Source: Pleomorphomonas sp. PLEO (GTDB lineage: Bacteria; Pseudomonadota; Alphaproteobacteria; Rhizobiales; Pleomorphomonadaceae). From it: a DNA stretch of 64,000 nt. The stretch covers positions 3,718,001-3,782,000 of the forward strand of contig NZ_CP166625.1 of NCBI RefSeq assembly GCF_041320595.1, in the 5' to 3' direction. Under the pieces are notes generated by a model. It ran no database searches. It was not told where the DNA came from and saw nothing but the letters and a program-made list of their open reading frames with translations. A program made the position numbers and the translations under genes. Positions within the stretch are counted from its first letter, which is position 1, and the number at the start of each line of letters is the position of its first letter. This document shows, piece after piece, positions 1 through 9,411 of this stretch.

Positions 1-674
1 ACGAAGCGCGTGCCGTCATCGACCGCGTTCTGAAGGCCAATGGCAAGGCGCCGCTTTCCGAACCGCTCGCTGCCGGTGAAGCACCTCGGACTGTCCATCT
101 ATTATCCCCGCCGTTGAAAAGGCGGACGCTATTGATGCTCGCAGTCTGGTTTCTGGTGTCGCTCAGCTATTACGGGATCTTCACCTGGATGCCTGCGCGG
201 CTCGCAGGCGAGGGATTCGGATTCGTGCGCGGCTATGGCTTCCTCGTCATCGTCGCGTTGGCCCAGTTGCCGGGCTATGCACTAGCCGCCTGGGGCGTCG
301 AACGGATCGGGCGTCGGCCGACGCTGATCGGTTTTCTATTGTTGTCGGCGGCCGGCTGCGTGCTGTTCGTCGTCGCCGGCAACGCGAGCCTTGTGGCGAC
401 GGCTATTCTTCTGATGAGCTTTGCGCTGCTTGGTACCTGGGGTGCACTTTACGCCTATACGCCGGAGCTCTATCCGACAGCGGCACGGGCGAGCGGCATG
501 GGCGCCGCGGGAGCCATGGCTCGGCTCGGCGGGCTGCTGGCACCGTCCCTATTGTCACTCCTGATTGCCCGGAGTTTCGGCGCGGCGGTGGCGCTGTTTG
601 CCGTATTGTTGATCCTCGCCGCTGTGGCTGCTTCACAGATCGACACGGAAACCCGCCATCAGGCGCTCGACTAG
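1..674 (+). CDS. MFS transporter, NiaP/sugar-porter type (C-terminal part, cut by window edge)
   Basis: The reading frame is open from position 3, so the gene begins before the window. About 223 residues are visible. They hold a short hydrophilic linker (residues AVIDRVLKANGK), then about six hydrophobic helices, matching the C-terminal half of a major facilitator. The segment SYYGIFTWMP followed by QLPGYALAAW and an ERIGRR loop resembles the niacin/aromatic-acid branch (NiaP and relatives) of the sugar-porter superfamily. PELYPTAARASGMG is the usual motif between the last helices of that branch. It is an inner-membrane, probably proton-coupled, carrier. The substrate cannot be told from this half. 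Confidence 0.8.
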   Translation, partial: EARAVIDRVLKANGKAPLSEPLAAGEAPRTVHLLSPPLKRRTLLMLAVWFLVSLSYYGIFTWMPARLAGEGFGFVRGYGFLVIVALAQLPGYALAAWGVERIGRRPTLIGFLLLSAAGCVLFVVAGNASLVATAILLMSFALLGTWGALYAYTPELYPTAARASGMGAAGAMARLGGLLAPSLLSLLIARSFGAAVALFAVLLILAAVAASQIDTETRHQALD

Positions 675-1036
675 AAGTCGACCTCCGCATAGCCAGCTTT
701 CCTCAAATGAACCCACGCCGATCCTCCCGGGCGGTTCGGGTTTTGCGGAGCTATATCGTCAGCTATGTCGCAAAACTCTCAAATTCAATCAATTTCGATC
801 ATCTAATAGGGGTTCGTGCGAGGTTGTGAGCGACCTTGCGAGTCAATAGTTTTCAAGATGGTTCAGCTCTCGGCGGCTTTCTTGGCGGGGACCGGGGTTG
901 GCGATATCCAGCCGCCCCTTTCCACGGGCGATCGGCGCGCGGACGCCGCGCATCGGATCCGCTCCTGGCAAGTTGCCCGGCCGCGAGCGCCGCAGCCATC
1001 GACGCGCCGGACAACCGGCCTCAGGAGGAACGCAGC
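675..1036 (+). other. Intergenic region upstream of fucO (362 nt)
   Basis: No gene is visible. An AT-richer stretch at about 757-812 is the likeliest promoter zone for fucO, but I find no convincing -35/-10 pair. A clear Shine-Dalgarno AGGAGGA lies at 1023-1029. The reading frames crossing this region have no family resemblance. Confidence 0.5.
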
Positions 1037-2188
1037 ATGTCCCATCGCATGATTCTCAACGAGACGTCCTATTTCGGCGCCGGCGCCCGTGCCGAGCTGG
1101 TCGGTGAGGCGCAGCGCCGCGGCTACAAGAAGGCGCTGGTGGTTACCGACGCGGTGCTGGTCAAGGCCGGCACGGTTGCCAAGGTGACGAGCCTGATGGA
1201 CGCGGCCGGTCTGGCTTACGAGCTGTTCGACAAGGTCATGCCCAATCCGACTATCGGTGTCGTCAAGCAGGGCGTCGCCGCCTTCGCAGCCGCCAAGGCC
1301 GATTACCTCGTCGCCATCGGCGGCGGTTCGCCGCAGGATACCGCCAAGGCGATCGGCATCATCACCAACAATCCGGAATTCGCCGACGTGCGCAGCCTCG
1401 AAGGCTTCGCCCCCACCAAGAAGCCGTCGGTGCCGATTATCGCGCTGGCGACGACCGCCGGCACCGCCGCCGAGGTGACCATCAACTACGTCATTACCGA
1501 CGAGGAAAAGCGCCGCAAGTTCGTTTGCATCGACCCGCATGACATTCCGCTGGTCGCCATTATCGACAGCGAGCTGATGGCCACCATGCCCAAGCCGCTC
1601 AAGGCCGCCACCGGCATGGACGCGTTGACCCACGCCATCGAGGGCTACATCACCAAGGGGGCCTGGGAGCTGACTGACGCGCTGCATATCAAGGCGATCG
1701 AGATCATCGGCCGGTCGCTGCGCGCTTCGTGCGCTGGCGATCCCAAGGGCGTGGAGGAGATGGCTCTCGGTCAGTATGTCGCCGGCATGGGCTTTTCCAA
1801 CGTCGGCCTTGGTCTGGTGCACGGCATGGCCCATCCGCTCGGCGCCTTCTACAACACGCCGCACGGTGTCGCCAACGCAGTGCTGCTGCCGACGCTGATG
1901 GCCTACAATGCCGACTTCACTGGTGAGAAATATCGCGCCATCGCCGCCGCGCTTGGCGTCAAGGGTACCGAGGCCATGTCGATTGCCGAAGCCCGCAAGG
2001 CGGCTGTCGCCGCCGTCCAGAAGCTCTCCACCGATGTCGGTATTCCCGCCAAGCTGAGCGAAGTCGGCGTCAAGGCCGACGACATTCCGGCGCTCGCCAA
2101 GGCGGCGTTCGCCGACGTCTGCACCGGTGGCAACCCGCGCGATACCAACATTGCGGACATCGAGGCGCTCTACCGCTCGATCCTCTGA
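1037..2188 (+). CDS. fucO: Lactaldehyde reductase / iron-containing alcohol dehydrogenase
   Basis: 383 residues, the length of E. coli FucO. The protein follows FucO closely from the first residues (HRMILNETSYFG) to the end (CTGGNPRDTNIADI). It is a group III iron-dependent alcohol dehydrogenase that interconverts L-lactaldehyde and 1,2-propanediol with NAD(H), in the cytoplasm. The nucleotide-binding loop is GGGSPQDTAKA. The metal site is carried by MDALTHAIEGY and by HGMAHPLGAF followed by NTPHGVAN. I chose the ATG at 1037 because AGGAGGA sits 7 nt upstream and the family starts there; an open frame extends further upstream without family resemblance. No fucose or rhamnose catabolic genes are nearby, so the enzyme may act on other short diols or aldehydes. 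A terminator follows. Confidence 0.93.
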   Translation: MSHRMILNETSYFGAGARAELVGEAQRRGYKKALVVTDAVLVKAGTVAKVTSLMDAAGLAYELFDKVMPNPTIGVVKQGVAAFAAAKADYLVAIGGGSPQDTAKAIGIITNNPEFADVRSLEGFAPTKKPSVPIIALATTAGTAAEVTINYVITDEEKRRKFVCIDPHDIPLVAIIDSELMATMPKPLKAATGMDALTHAIEGYITKGAWELTDALHIKAIEIIGRSLRASCAGDPKGVEEMALGQYVAGMGFSNVGLGLVHGMAHPLGAFYNTPHGVANAVLLPTLMAYNADFTGEKYRAIAAALGVKGTEAMSIAEARKAAVAAVQKLSTDVGIPAKLSEVGVKADDIPALAKAAFADVCTGGNPRDTNIADIEALYRSIL

Positions 2189-2226
2189 TCCGGGCTGGTT
2201 TCTCTCAAATATACGGTCAAATTTAG

Positions 2227-2254
2227 CGGCGCCCCTCGGGGCGCCGTTGCTTTT
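2227..2254 (+). terminator. Rho-independent terminator after fucO
   Basis: A perfect 9-bp GC stem (CGGCGCCCC / GGGGCGCCG, 2227-2235 with 2238-2246) with a very tight loop, followed by TTGCTTTT. Confidence 0.85.
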
Positions 2255-2339
2255 CCGTATCGGAAGTTTGCTGCGCGACAACGAGGCAGCACGACAAGAA
2301 AGCTACTCTTCGTTTATCGAATAACGGAGAGCCCTAACG

Positions 2340-2585
2340 ATGCCCCTTGATACGATCGACGCCGCGAGCGTGCTCGATGTTCGCCGTCTCCCCTGTGAGC
2401 TCCGTCGTGCCACAATTATCGAGAGCTTCGACGCCCTCGAGCCGGGCCAGGCGATGGAAATCATCAACAGCTTCGACCCGGTGCCGCTTCGCCAGCATTT
2501 CGAGGCGCGGACCCTGGTTGGATTCAGCTGGGACTATCTCGAACAGGGGCCGGATATCTGGCGCATCCGACTGGCCCGGAGATGA
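2340..2585 (+). CDS. DUF2249 domain protein
   Basis: 81 residues. The whole protein fits the DUF2249 domain: LDVRRLPCELRRATII, then a helix ending EPGQAMEIIN, then FDPVPLRQHFEAR and a C-terminal DIWRIRLAR. Such small cytoplasmic domains have been linked to denitrification and nitric-oxide gene neighbourhoods, but their biochemical role is not settled. The next gene starts only 4 nt downstream, so the two are translationally coupled and probably act together. A GGAG lies about 10 nt before the ATG. Confidence 0.8.
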   Translation: MPLDTIDAASVLDVRRLPCELRRATIIESFDALEPGQAMEIINSFDPVPLRQHFEARTLVGFSWDYLEQGPDIWRIRLARR

Positions 2586-2589
2586 AGCC

Positions 2590-2940
2590 ATGAGAGCACA
2601 GGTTCTCGCCGCCCTTGCGACCGTCGACGATCCCGAACTCGGCATCGACATCGTCTCGCTCGGCCTCGTTCGCCACCTGGACATTGAAGGCCAAACCATC
2701 CACGTCGAGCTGATGATGACGACGCCGACCTGCCCGCTCGGCAGTCTGATCGGCGAAAATGCCAAAGCTGCCGTGGAGGGAGCTGTTGGGCGGGATTGGA
2801 AGGTGGCTGTCGCAATCGACAAGTCGGCCGTCTGGTCACCGGAACTTGCCGATCCAGCCGTCCGCTCGCGTTTCGAACGCCAGCCGTCGCGCTTCGAGGC
2901 GGCCGTTTCGAAGTTTGCCGCCGGCATTTTCGGTCATTGA
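2590..2940 (+). CDS. MIP18/DUF59-family metal-sulfur cluster protein
   Basis: 116 residues. The DUF59 (MIP18) core is clear: VDDPELGIDIVSLGLVRHL, then a VELMMTTPTCPLG segment carrying the conserved TPTCP cysteine, ending in a strand and a region rich in basic and acidic residues. Members help assemble or transfer Fe-S clusters (SufT and PaaD-like proteins). The ATG at 2590 lies 4 nt after the DUF2249 stop; the longer frame beginning upstream merely overlaps that gene. Its placement between a DUF2249 protein and an NnrS-like membrane protein suggests repair or assembly of a metal centre under nitric-oxide stress. That role is inference. Confidence 0.82.
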   Translation: MRAQVLAALATVDDPELGIDIVSLGLVRHLDIEGQTIHVELMMTTPTCPLGSLIGENAKAAVEGAVGRDWKVAVAIDKSAVWSPELADPAVRSRFERQPSRFEAAVSKFAAGIFGH

Positions 2941-2999
2941 GGCGGGCGAATACGACCTGCTCGCTGTCCGCTTTTCAGAAATATCCACGGAGCCCTGCC

Positions 3000-4070
3000 A
3001 TGACGCTCACCCCGTTCCTTCGCATCGCCCTTGCCGTGACCGCGGCGGCATCGCTGGTAGCCGGCCTCACCGGTGGCCTCGCCCGTCTAGGCGTTGTCGC
3101 ACCGGTGGGTGACCTGGCGGATATGCACGGGGCGATCATGGCTTCGGGCTTTTTCGGTACGCTGATTTCGCTTGAGCGCGCTGTCGCCGACGGTCGCCTC
3201 ACGGCGCTTTTGGTGCCCGCGCTATCGGGAGCCGGCGCCGTCCTGTTACTTTGCGGCTATGCCGAGGCCACCGCGCCATTGTTTCTCGTTGCCGGGGTTG
3301 GATTGACGCTACTCACAGCTCTTTCAACCTGGAAACTGCCCACATTGTTCACCGCGCTAATGACAGTTGCCGCCGCCCTATGGCCGCTGGGAACCCTCTT
3401 CTGGATATCCGGCCGGACACTGCCGGAGGTGGGTTACGTCTGGCTCGGCTTCTTGATCCTGACTGTCGTCGCCGAGCGGATCGAGCTATCGCGCTTGTTA
3501 AGGCCAACACTGGCCGCTCGCGGCCTGCTGGTCCTCCTCGTTGCACTGTTCGTTCTGGCGCTCGCATTGGGCCAGCCATGGCAAGGCTCGGCGCTGCTTT
3601 CCGTGGCACTTGCCGGTATCGCGCTTTGGCTGCTCAGGGAGGACATCGCGCTCCGCACCGTTCGGACCCAAGGTTTTGCGCGCTTTTCCGCCTTGATGCT
3701 GATCTGCGGTTACGGCTGGCTGCTGGTCGCCGCCGCAAGTCTTTCACTGCTGCCGCCGGGTGAGAGCGTCTATGGCCACGACGCGGCTATTCATGCCATC
3801 GCCGTCGGCTTCATCCTGTCCATGGTGTTCGCCCACGCGCCGATCATCCTGCCGGCCGTTACCGGAGCACCGGTCCGCTACGTGCCGATCCTTTATCTGC
3901 CGGCCGTGCTGCTGCAGATAGCGATCGGACTGCGCATTACCTTCGACGCCATGGAGGCGACCGAAAAGCTGCACTGTCCCGCATGGCTAACCATCGCCGC
4001 CATCGTGATTTACGTCATACTGTTGCTTGGCACGATGGCGGTCCGTTCCAGGACCGCCGTGTCGGTCTGA
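3000..4070 (+). CDS. NnrS-like polytopic membrane protein
   Basis: 356 residues, almost entirely hydrophobic, with about ten to twelve predicted helices. Two histidine-bearing motifs stand out: DMHGAIMASGFFGTLISLERAV near residue 40, and DAAIHAIAVGFILSMVFAHAPIILP near residue 260. They resemble the heme/copper-ligand regions of NnrS-type proteins, which protect against nitric oxide. The ATG at 3000 was chosen because the upstream extension of the frame overlaps the MIP18 gene and is hydrophilic. It closes a three-gene run (2340-4070). The family assignment rests on motif style and neighbours, so an uncharacterised relative is possible. Confidence 0.65.
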   Translation: MTLTPFLRIALAVTAAASLVAGLTGGLARLGVVAPVGDLADMHGAIMASGFFGTLISLERAVADGRLTALLVPALSGAGAVLLLCGYAEATAPLFLVAGVGLTLLTALSTWKLPTLFTALMTVAAALWPLGTLFWISGRTLPEVGYVWLGFLILTVVAERIELSRLLRPTLAARGLLVLLVALFVLALALGQPWQGSALLSVALAGIALWLLREDIALRTVRTQGFARFSALMLICGYGWLLVAAASLSLLPPGESVYGHDAAIHAIAVGFILSMVFAHAPIILPAVTGAPVRYVPILYLPAVLLQIAIGLRITFDAMEATEKLHCPAWLTIAAIVIYVILLLGTMAVRSRTAVSV

Positions 4071-4082
4071 AACTCAAGCGGT

Positions 4083-5303
4083 TCAGCCGGTCTTGAGCCA
4101 ATTATCCACCAGATGGCTGTGCAGCTTCGACGCGGCTCGATAGGCACGGCACCGGTTCCGGCCGATGCGCTTTGCCTCAGCAAGCGCCGTTCCCGCGGCC
4201 ACCATCAGTGCCTCGATATTGGCGCCAACATCCGCGACAGCGGCCACACCGCCACTGGTGGTGAGCGGAATATGCTCGCCATCCTCGGTCATCAGCCTCA
4301 GTTCCTCGGTTCGGCGGCAGAGATACTCTGCAATCGACAGACCGACATCGAGCCGGATCGATGGCATGAACAACGCGAACTCCTCATCCCCGACGCGAGC
4401 AACGATGTCGGGTGGTCGCACTTCACGATCCAGAACCTGAGCAAAGGCTCGTAAAGCCCGATCCCCTTCGTCACGGCCGAAACGGTCGTTGACGAAATGG
4501 AAGTGATCAAGGTCGAACACCATCAGAACGCCGCGTTCGCCGCCGCCCTGCAGCAGCGCCTCGGCAACAGTGAAGAAGGCCGCCCGGTTGGGAAGGCCGG
4601 TAAGCGCATCTATCTCGGCAGCCTTACGGTGGAAGCGGGCATCGCGCTGGGCGATCAATGTCAACATGGCGACGACGAGGAAAAGCGTGAACAAAAGCGC
4701 CTCGAACACGCCAGCGATAAACAGCGGCGACTGGTCAAAAGCCTCACCCAGGCCGAAGTCGGGAAAGAGCACCAGCAACGGTACGCGGGACGCATAAAGC
4801 AGACCGTGAGCGGCGAACATGACGGCAGTCGGGAGACGAGCCTGCAGTGGCTCAACCCGGCGACGGAGGATGAGCTTCCAGGCGATCGCCAACGAATAAA
4901 GGGCCATCACCGTCGAAGCCAGCGCAGCATGCAAGGTTGGTTGGTTATGAAGAAGAGGAAGGGCGAGGAACGGCAGCCAAGCCACCGCGCCAACCGCGGC
5001 CTTCCATATAACCGGTCGACAACCCTCGAAAAGCTGGAATCCGAGCCAGATCAGGCCGTAGGCGAAAGCCAGCGTTGCGTTGCCGAACAGCACCGAAGTC
5101 CAATCCGGCACCACGGGACGCAACATATAGAACGCGCAAGCAATGGCGCCTAGCCACAAGGAGGCGGCCCAGACGCCGAGAGCAAGTTTGCGCCGCTCCG
5201 TCAGCCAAATGAAGCCCAAAGCCGTGCCGGCAGTCATCCCACCGAGCACACCGACTAATAATAATGTCGAAACGTTGATCAGCTCGCCCATGACGACCTC
5301 CAC
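4083..5303 (-). CDS. Membrane GGDEF-domain protein with degenerate signature
   Basis: 406 residues. The N-terminal half has about six or seven membrane helices. The C-terminal half is a GGDEF domain starting at DALTGLPNRAAFF. The signature reads VGDEEF (near residue 303) where active diguanylate cyclases have GG(D/E)EF, so the second glycine is aspartate. Two other conserved places are changed: FDLDHFHFVND has His for the usual Lys, and FGRDEGD has Arg for the usual His. The protein may therefore be a GTP/c-di-GMP sensor or a scaffold, not a cyclase. The same architecture, with an intact signature, is found at 9412-10644. A second in-frame ATG four codons in (5291) could be the start. It converges on the NnrS-like gene. 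Confidence 0.85.
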   Translation of the reverse strand: MEVVMGELINVSTLLLVGVLGGMTAGTALGFIWLTERRKLALGVWAASLWLGAIACAFYMLRPVVPDWTSVLFGNATLAFAYGLIWLGFQLFEGCRPVIWKAAVGAVAWLPFLALPLLHNQPTLHAALASTVMALYSLAIAWKLILRRRVEPLQARLPTAVMFAAHGLLYASRVPLLVLFPDFGLGEAFDQSPLFIAGVFEALLFTLFLVVAMLTLIAQRDARFHRKAAEIDALTGLPNRAAFFTVAEALLQGGGERGVLMVFDLDHFHFVNDRFGRDEGDRALRAFAQVLDREVRPPDIVARVGDEEFALFMPSIRLDVGLSIAEYLCRRTEELRLMTEDGEHIPLTTSGGVAAVADVGANIEALMVAAGTALAEAKRIGRNRCRAYRAASKLHSHLVDNWLKTG

Positions 5304-5419
5304 GCTTCCAAAATCGCGGGGTCCAGTTCACTTCAGGAACACTATATCGATACTCGATTGTGTCAGAAAAGTGTAGGATTCAAGGCGCGCAGCCAAGAAT
5401 TTCAGACAACCCGGTAAAT

Positions 5420-8400
5420 TTAGCGCCGCCCTTTTCCTTTGAGCGATGCCAGCGAGGGGTAACGCCCCTTCGGCAGCGGGGCCTGAGGCGGTGGAGGCGG
5501 CGTCGGCTTGAGCTTCAATTTTTGTGGCTCAATGGGCTTGAGGGTTGTCGAAACGCCGGATTTTGCATCGTCGACCATACGAACAAGCTTCAGCAATATC
5601 GCCGCCGTGCCCCTCAGGCGTTGCTCGGCTTCCGGCCATTCGCGCGTCAGCACGATCTTCTGGTCCGGCCGGATTTTGGCCAGCGAGCCTTGCTCGCCGA
5701 TGTATTGCACCAGCGCCGCCGGATTTTCGAACTTGCCGTCGCGGAAAGACAGGACCAGCCCCTTCGGGCCAGCGTCGATCTTCTCAATGTTGGCTTTGCG
5801 GCAGAGGCTCTTGATGGTGATGGTCTTGAGGAGATGCTCGACCTCCTCGGGCAGCGGGCCGAAGCGATCGATCAGCTCAGCGCCGAAGGCATCGATCGAG
5901 CTGCTGTCCTCGAGGTCGGCAAGGCGCCGATAGAGGCCAAGGCGTAGTTGCAGATCGGGCACGTAATGATCGGGGATCATCACCGGCGTGCCGAGGGTGA
6001 TCTGCGGCGACCATTGATCTTCCACCACCTCATCGACGATGCCGGCCTTGAGCTGAGCCACAGCCTCTTCCAGCATCTGCTGGTAGAGTTCGTAACCAAC
6101 CTCCCGGATGTGGCCCGACTGCTCCTCGCCAAGCAGGTTGCCAGCGCCACGCAGATCGAGGTCATGACTCGCCAATTGGAAGCCGGCACCAAGCGTGTCA
6201 AGCGACTGCAAGACCTTGAGACGGCGTTCGGCGACCGTATTGACGCGGTTCTCCGGCGGCGTCGTGAAGATGGCGTAGGCGCGCGTCTTGGAGCGGCCGA
6301 CGCGTCCCTTCAGCTGATAGAGCTGGGCAAGGCCGAACATGTCGGCGCGATGGATGATCAGGGTGTTGGCCGTCGGGATATCGAGGCCGGATTCAACGAT
6401 GGTGGTGGAAAGCAGCACATCATATTGGCCTTCATAGAAGGCGTTCATGATGTCCTCGAGCTGCGTCGCGGCCATCTGGCCGTGGGCGACGGCAACCTTC
6501 ACTTCCGGCACGTGCTTTTCCAGGAACTCCCGCTGGCTGGCGAGATCGGCGACGCGCGGGCAGACGTAGAATACCTGCCCTCCCCGGTATTTCTCCCTGA
6601 GGATCGCCTCGCGAACGATCAGCGGATCAAAGGGCGTCACGAAGGTGCGCACGGCGAGACGGTCGACCGGCGGCGTCGCGATCAACGATAGTTCGCGGAC
6701 GCCGGTCAGCGCCAGCTGCAATGTGCGCGGGATCGGTGTGGCCGATAGCGTCAAGACATGCACATCGGACTTGAGCTCTTTCAGCCGCTCCTTGTGCTTG
6801 ACGCCGAAGTGCTGCTCCTCGTCGATGATCAACAGACCGAGGTCCTTGAAATCGATGCCCTTGGTGAGCAGCGCGTGCGTTCCCACCGCGACATCGACGG
6901 TGCCATCGGAGATGCCTGCCTTTGTGGCAGCGAGATCCTTCGAAGGCACGAGACGAGACGCCTGCCGCACATTGATCGGCAGCCCCTTGAAGCGGTCGTG
7001 GAAGGTGCGGAAATGCTGGCGTGACAGCAGCGTCGTCGGCACGACTACCGCCACCTGCTTGCCGCTCATTGCCGCGAGGAAGGCGGCACGGAGCGCCACT
7101 TCCGTCTTGCCGAAGCCGACGTCGCCGCAGACCAGGCGATCCATCGGCCGGCCGGAGGACATGTCACCGGCCACCGCCTCGATGGCATTGAGCTGGTCTT
7201 CAGTTTCGTCATAGGGGAAGCGGGCGGCGAAATCGTCGTACAGGCCCTCGGGAGGCGACAGCACCGGCGCCGTCTTGAGCAGCCGAGCGGCAGCCGTCTT
7301 GATCAGCTCGTCAGCGATCTCGCGAATGCGCTTCTTCAGCCGCGCCTTGCGCGCCTGCCAGGCGCCACCACCCAGCTTGTCGAGCTGCGCATCGGTATCG
7401 TCGGAGCCATAGCGGCTCAGAAGTTCGATATTTTCGACCGGCAGGAACAGCTTGTCGCCACCGGCGTAGACAATCTCCAGGCAGTCGTGCGGCGCGCCGG
7501 CCGCCTCGATCGTCTTGAGGCCGACAAACCGGCCAATACCGTGATCGACATGGACGACGAGGTCGCCCTCGGCAAGGCTCGTCGCCTCCTTGATGAAGTT
7601 CTCGGCCTTCTTGCGACTTTTGGCACCGCGCACCAGCCGGTCGCCAAGCACGTCTTGCTCGGCGATGACCACGAAACCAGGCACTTCGAAACCGGTCTCT
7701 ATACCCAGGATGGCGAGCGGCAGTACGCCGGCCGGTGCCTTCAGGGCTGCATCGAGGTGGGGCGCCAGTTCGGTTGCCTGACCACCATGGTCGCGGATGA
7801 CCTGGGCAAGGCGATCACGCGAGCCTTCCGACCAGCAGGCGAGGATCACCTTGCGCTTTTCTACGCCAAGCGCCGCGATGTGTTTCACCAACGCGTCGAA
7901 GATATTGACATCGCCGGTCGCTCGCTCGGCGGCAAACGAACGTCCCGTCTTTCCAGCGAAATCGACAACTTTCACTGCGGATTGTTCAGGCCGATTGAAC
8001 GGTGTCAGGCGAGCAACGGCGCGGCGGGCAAGCAGCCCCTGCAATTCGCTTTCGGCGAGGTAGAGCGTGGTGGGCGGCATCGGCTTGTAAGGCGCACCGG
8101 AACCGGCGGTCTTCAGCGTGTCGAGGCGGGCCTCGTAATGATCGACAATGGTGGTGAGGCGCTCGTTCACCGCCTCATCAACCAGCTGATCGACCATGAT
8201 CGACGCATCACCGGTGTAATCGAACAGCGTGCCCAGCTGCTCGTGGAAGAGCGGCAGCCAATGTTCAATGCCCGCGTAACGGCGCCCTTCGCTCACCGCC
8301 TCATACATTGGATCGCCCGAGGTGGCGGCCCCAAAGGCGGCAATATAGCCCTGCCGGAAACGCTTGATCGAGGCCGGGGTGATCTGCACCTCGCTCATCG

Positions 8401-9055
8401 GCACGAGGTCCAGGCGTTTCAGCTGCCCCGTCGAACGCTGACTTTCCGGATCGAAGGTGCGGATTGATTCCAGCTGGTCGCCGAAGAAGTCGAGGCGGAC
8501 CGGAGCTTCGGTTCCCGGCGCATAGAGATCGAGAATACCGCCGCGCACGGCATATTCACCGGTATCGCGCACCGTGGACGAACGGGAAAAACCCGCATTC
8601 TCCAACCAGGCAGTCAGCTTACCCATGTCGGCAATGTTGCCGGGAGCCAGCGTCATGACCTGTCCAGATACCATGGACGGCGGCACGACGCGCTGCACCA
8701 ATGCATTGACGGTTGTAAGCAGGACAAAGGGGCGGGCGTCACCAGCGTGAGCGGCCAATTCCGACAGCGTCGTCATGCGCCTGGCGACAACCGCCGGCGT
8801 CGGAGAGACACGATCGTAGGGAAGGCAGTCCCAACCTGGAAATTCCAGGACACCTATCTCCGGTGCAAAGAAGGCAAGCGCCCGCTGGAGCTGCTGAAGA
8901 CGCTGGCCGTCGCGCGCAACGTAGACAGCATCGAGCCCGCGCCGCTTTCCCGACCGAACCAGTTCGGCAAGCGCCAGCGCCTCGGCGCCATCGGGAACGG
9001 CGGCGACCGTAACGGTTGAAAAGTCGGACAGCAGGCTGGACCAGGACGTGGGCAT
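5420..9055 (-). CDS. mfd: Transcription-repair coupling factor Mfd
   Basis: 1211 residues. Mfd removes stalled RNA polymerase from DNA lesions and recruits UvrA. The order fits the family: a UvrB-like N-terminal module (GWDCLPYDRVSP, RGGILDLYAPG); the RNA-polymerase interaction domain (GDLVVHVDHGIGRFVGL near residue 500); a RecG-like superfamily 2 motor with Walker A GDVGFGKTEVA (near 645), DEEQHFGV (near 745), TLSATPIPRTL and QLKGRVGRS; and the C-terminal TRCF domain. The tail ends in a proline/lysine-rich stretch after QKLKLKPT. The length is typical. In many rhizobia recG and sdhE lie next to it. Here sdhE is nearby but a GGDEF gene stands between them. Confidence 0.97.
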   Translation of the reverse strand: MPTSWSSLLSDFSTVTVAAVPDGAEALALAELVRSGKRRGLDAVYVARDGQRLQQLQRALAFFAPEIGVLEFPGWDCLPYDRVSPTPAVVARRMTTLSELAAHAGDARPFVLLTTVNALVQRVVPPSMVSGQVMTLAPGNIADMGKLTAWLENAGFSRSSTVRDTGEYAVRGGILDLYAPGTEAPVRLDFFGDQLESIRTFDPESQRSTGQLKRLDLVPMSEVQITPASIKRFRQGYIAAFGAATSGDPMYEAVSEGRRYAGIEHWLPLFHEQLGTLFDYTGDASIMVDQLVDEAVNERLTTIVDHYEARLDTLKTAGSGAPYKPMPPTTLYLAESELQGLLARRAVARLTPFNRPEQSAVKVVDFAGKTGRSFAAERATGDVNIFDALVKHIAALGVEKRKVILACWSEGSRDRLAQVIRDHGGQATELAPHLDAALKAPAGVLPLAILGIETGFEVPGFVVIAEQDVLGDRLVRGAKSRKKAENFIKEATSLAEGDLVVHVDHGIGRFVGLKTIEAAGAPHDCLEIVYAGGDKLFLPVENIELLSRYGSDDTDAQLDKLGGGAWQARKARLKKRIREIADELIKTAAARLLKTAPVLSPPEGLYDDFAARFPYDETEDQLNAIEAVAGDMSSGRPMDRLVCGDVGFGKTEVALRAAFLAAMSGKQVAVVVPTTLLSRQHFRTFHDRFKGLPINVRQASRLVPSKDLAATKAGISDGTVDVAVGTHALLTKGIDFKDLGLLIIDEEQHFGVKHKERLKELKSDVHVLTLSATPIPRTLQLALTGVRELSLIATPPVDRLAVRTFVTPFDPLIVREAILREKYRGGQVFYVCPRVADLASQREFLEKHVPEVKVAVAHGQMAATQLEDIMNAFYEGQYDVLLSTTIVESGLDIPTANTLIIHRADMFGLAQLYQLKGRVGRSKTRAYAIFTTPPENRVNTVAERRLKVLQSLDTLGAGFQLASHDLDLRGAGNLLGEEQSGHIREVGYELYQQMLEEAVAQLKAGIVDEVVEDQWSPQITLGTPVMIPDHYVPDLQLRLGLYRRLADLEDSSSIDAFGAELIDRFGPLPEEVEHLLKTITIKSLCRKANIEKIDAGPKGLVLSFRDGKFENPAALVQYIGEQGSLAKIRPDQKIVLTREWPEAEQRLRGTAAILLKLVRMVDDAKSGVSTTLKPIEPQKLKLKPTPPPPPQAPLPKGRYPSLASLKGKGRR

Positions 9056-9411
9056 GGCGGCGGTATCTGCAATGGAAGAAAGGGTGACTTTCTAAAGCAT
9101 CCCGAGGCAAAAAGAAACCCCGAGCACAAACGAAAAACCAACAAAATCCAATGGGTTAGCAATTTTGCATCAAACCGAAAAAGTAGTCGCAGATTTTTGA
9201 TCGCCCCGCGACAGGTCTTCGTGGCAGCCGTTCGGCGTACTGTAATATGGTGAAGGCTAACGGTGCCATTTATGCATTGTTCAGCAAGGATGGTGTTTTT
9301 ACATATCCATTCAACACTCCTTCTGTAGACAAGTCTAAATTCCTTGGTCATGGCTGCCCTTCCTCTCCAGGCGAGCGGTGAGTAGTCGGTCCATGCTGAG
9401 AGGTCCACCTC
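9056..9411. other. Divergent intergenic region between mfd and a GGDEF gene (356 nt)
   Basis: No gene is visible. The stretch is less GC-rich than its surroundings, especially 9100-9170 and 9240-9350, as expected for promoters of the two divergent genes. I find no clear operator, hairpin or RNA. A GAGAGG at 9398-9403 is the probable ribosome-binding site of the downstream GTG start. Confidence 0.5.

Noticed and set aside
960-990. Sigma-54 promoter before fucO (TGGCA...TTGC)
   Set aside because: The two half-sites are only 2 nt apart; the proper spacing is not met.
863-2281. Long minus-strand open frame (472 codons) across fucO
   Set aside because: It is antisense to a clear FucO and its translation is low-complexity G/R/D/H-rich, as expected from the codon use of a high-GC gene.
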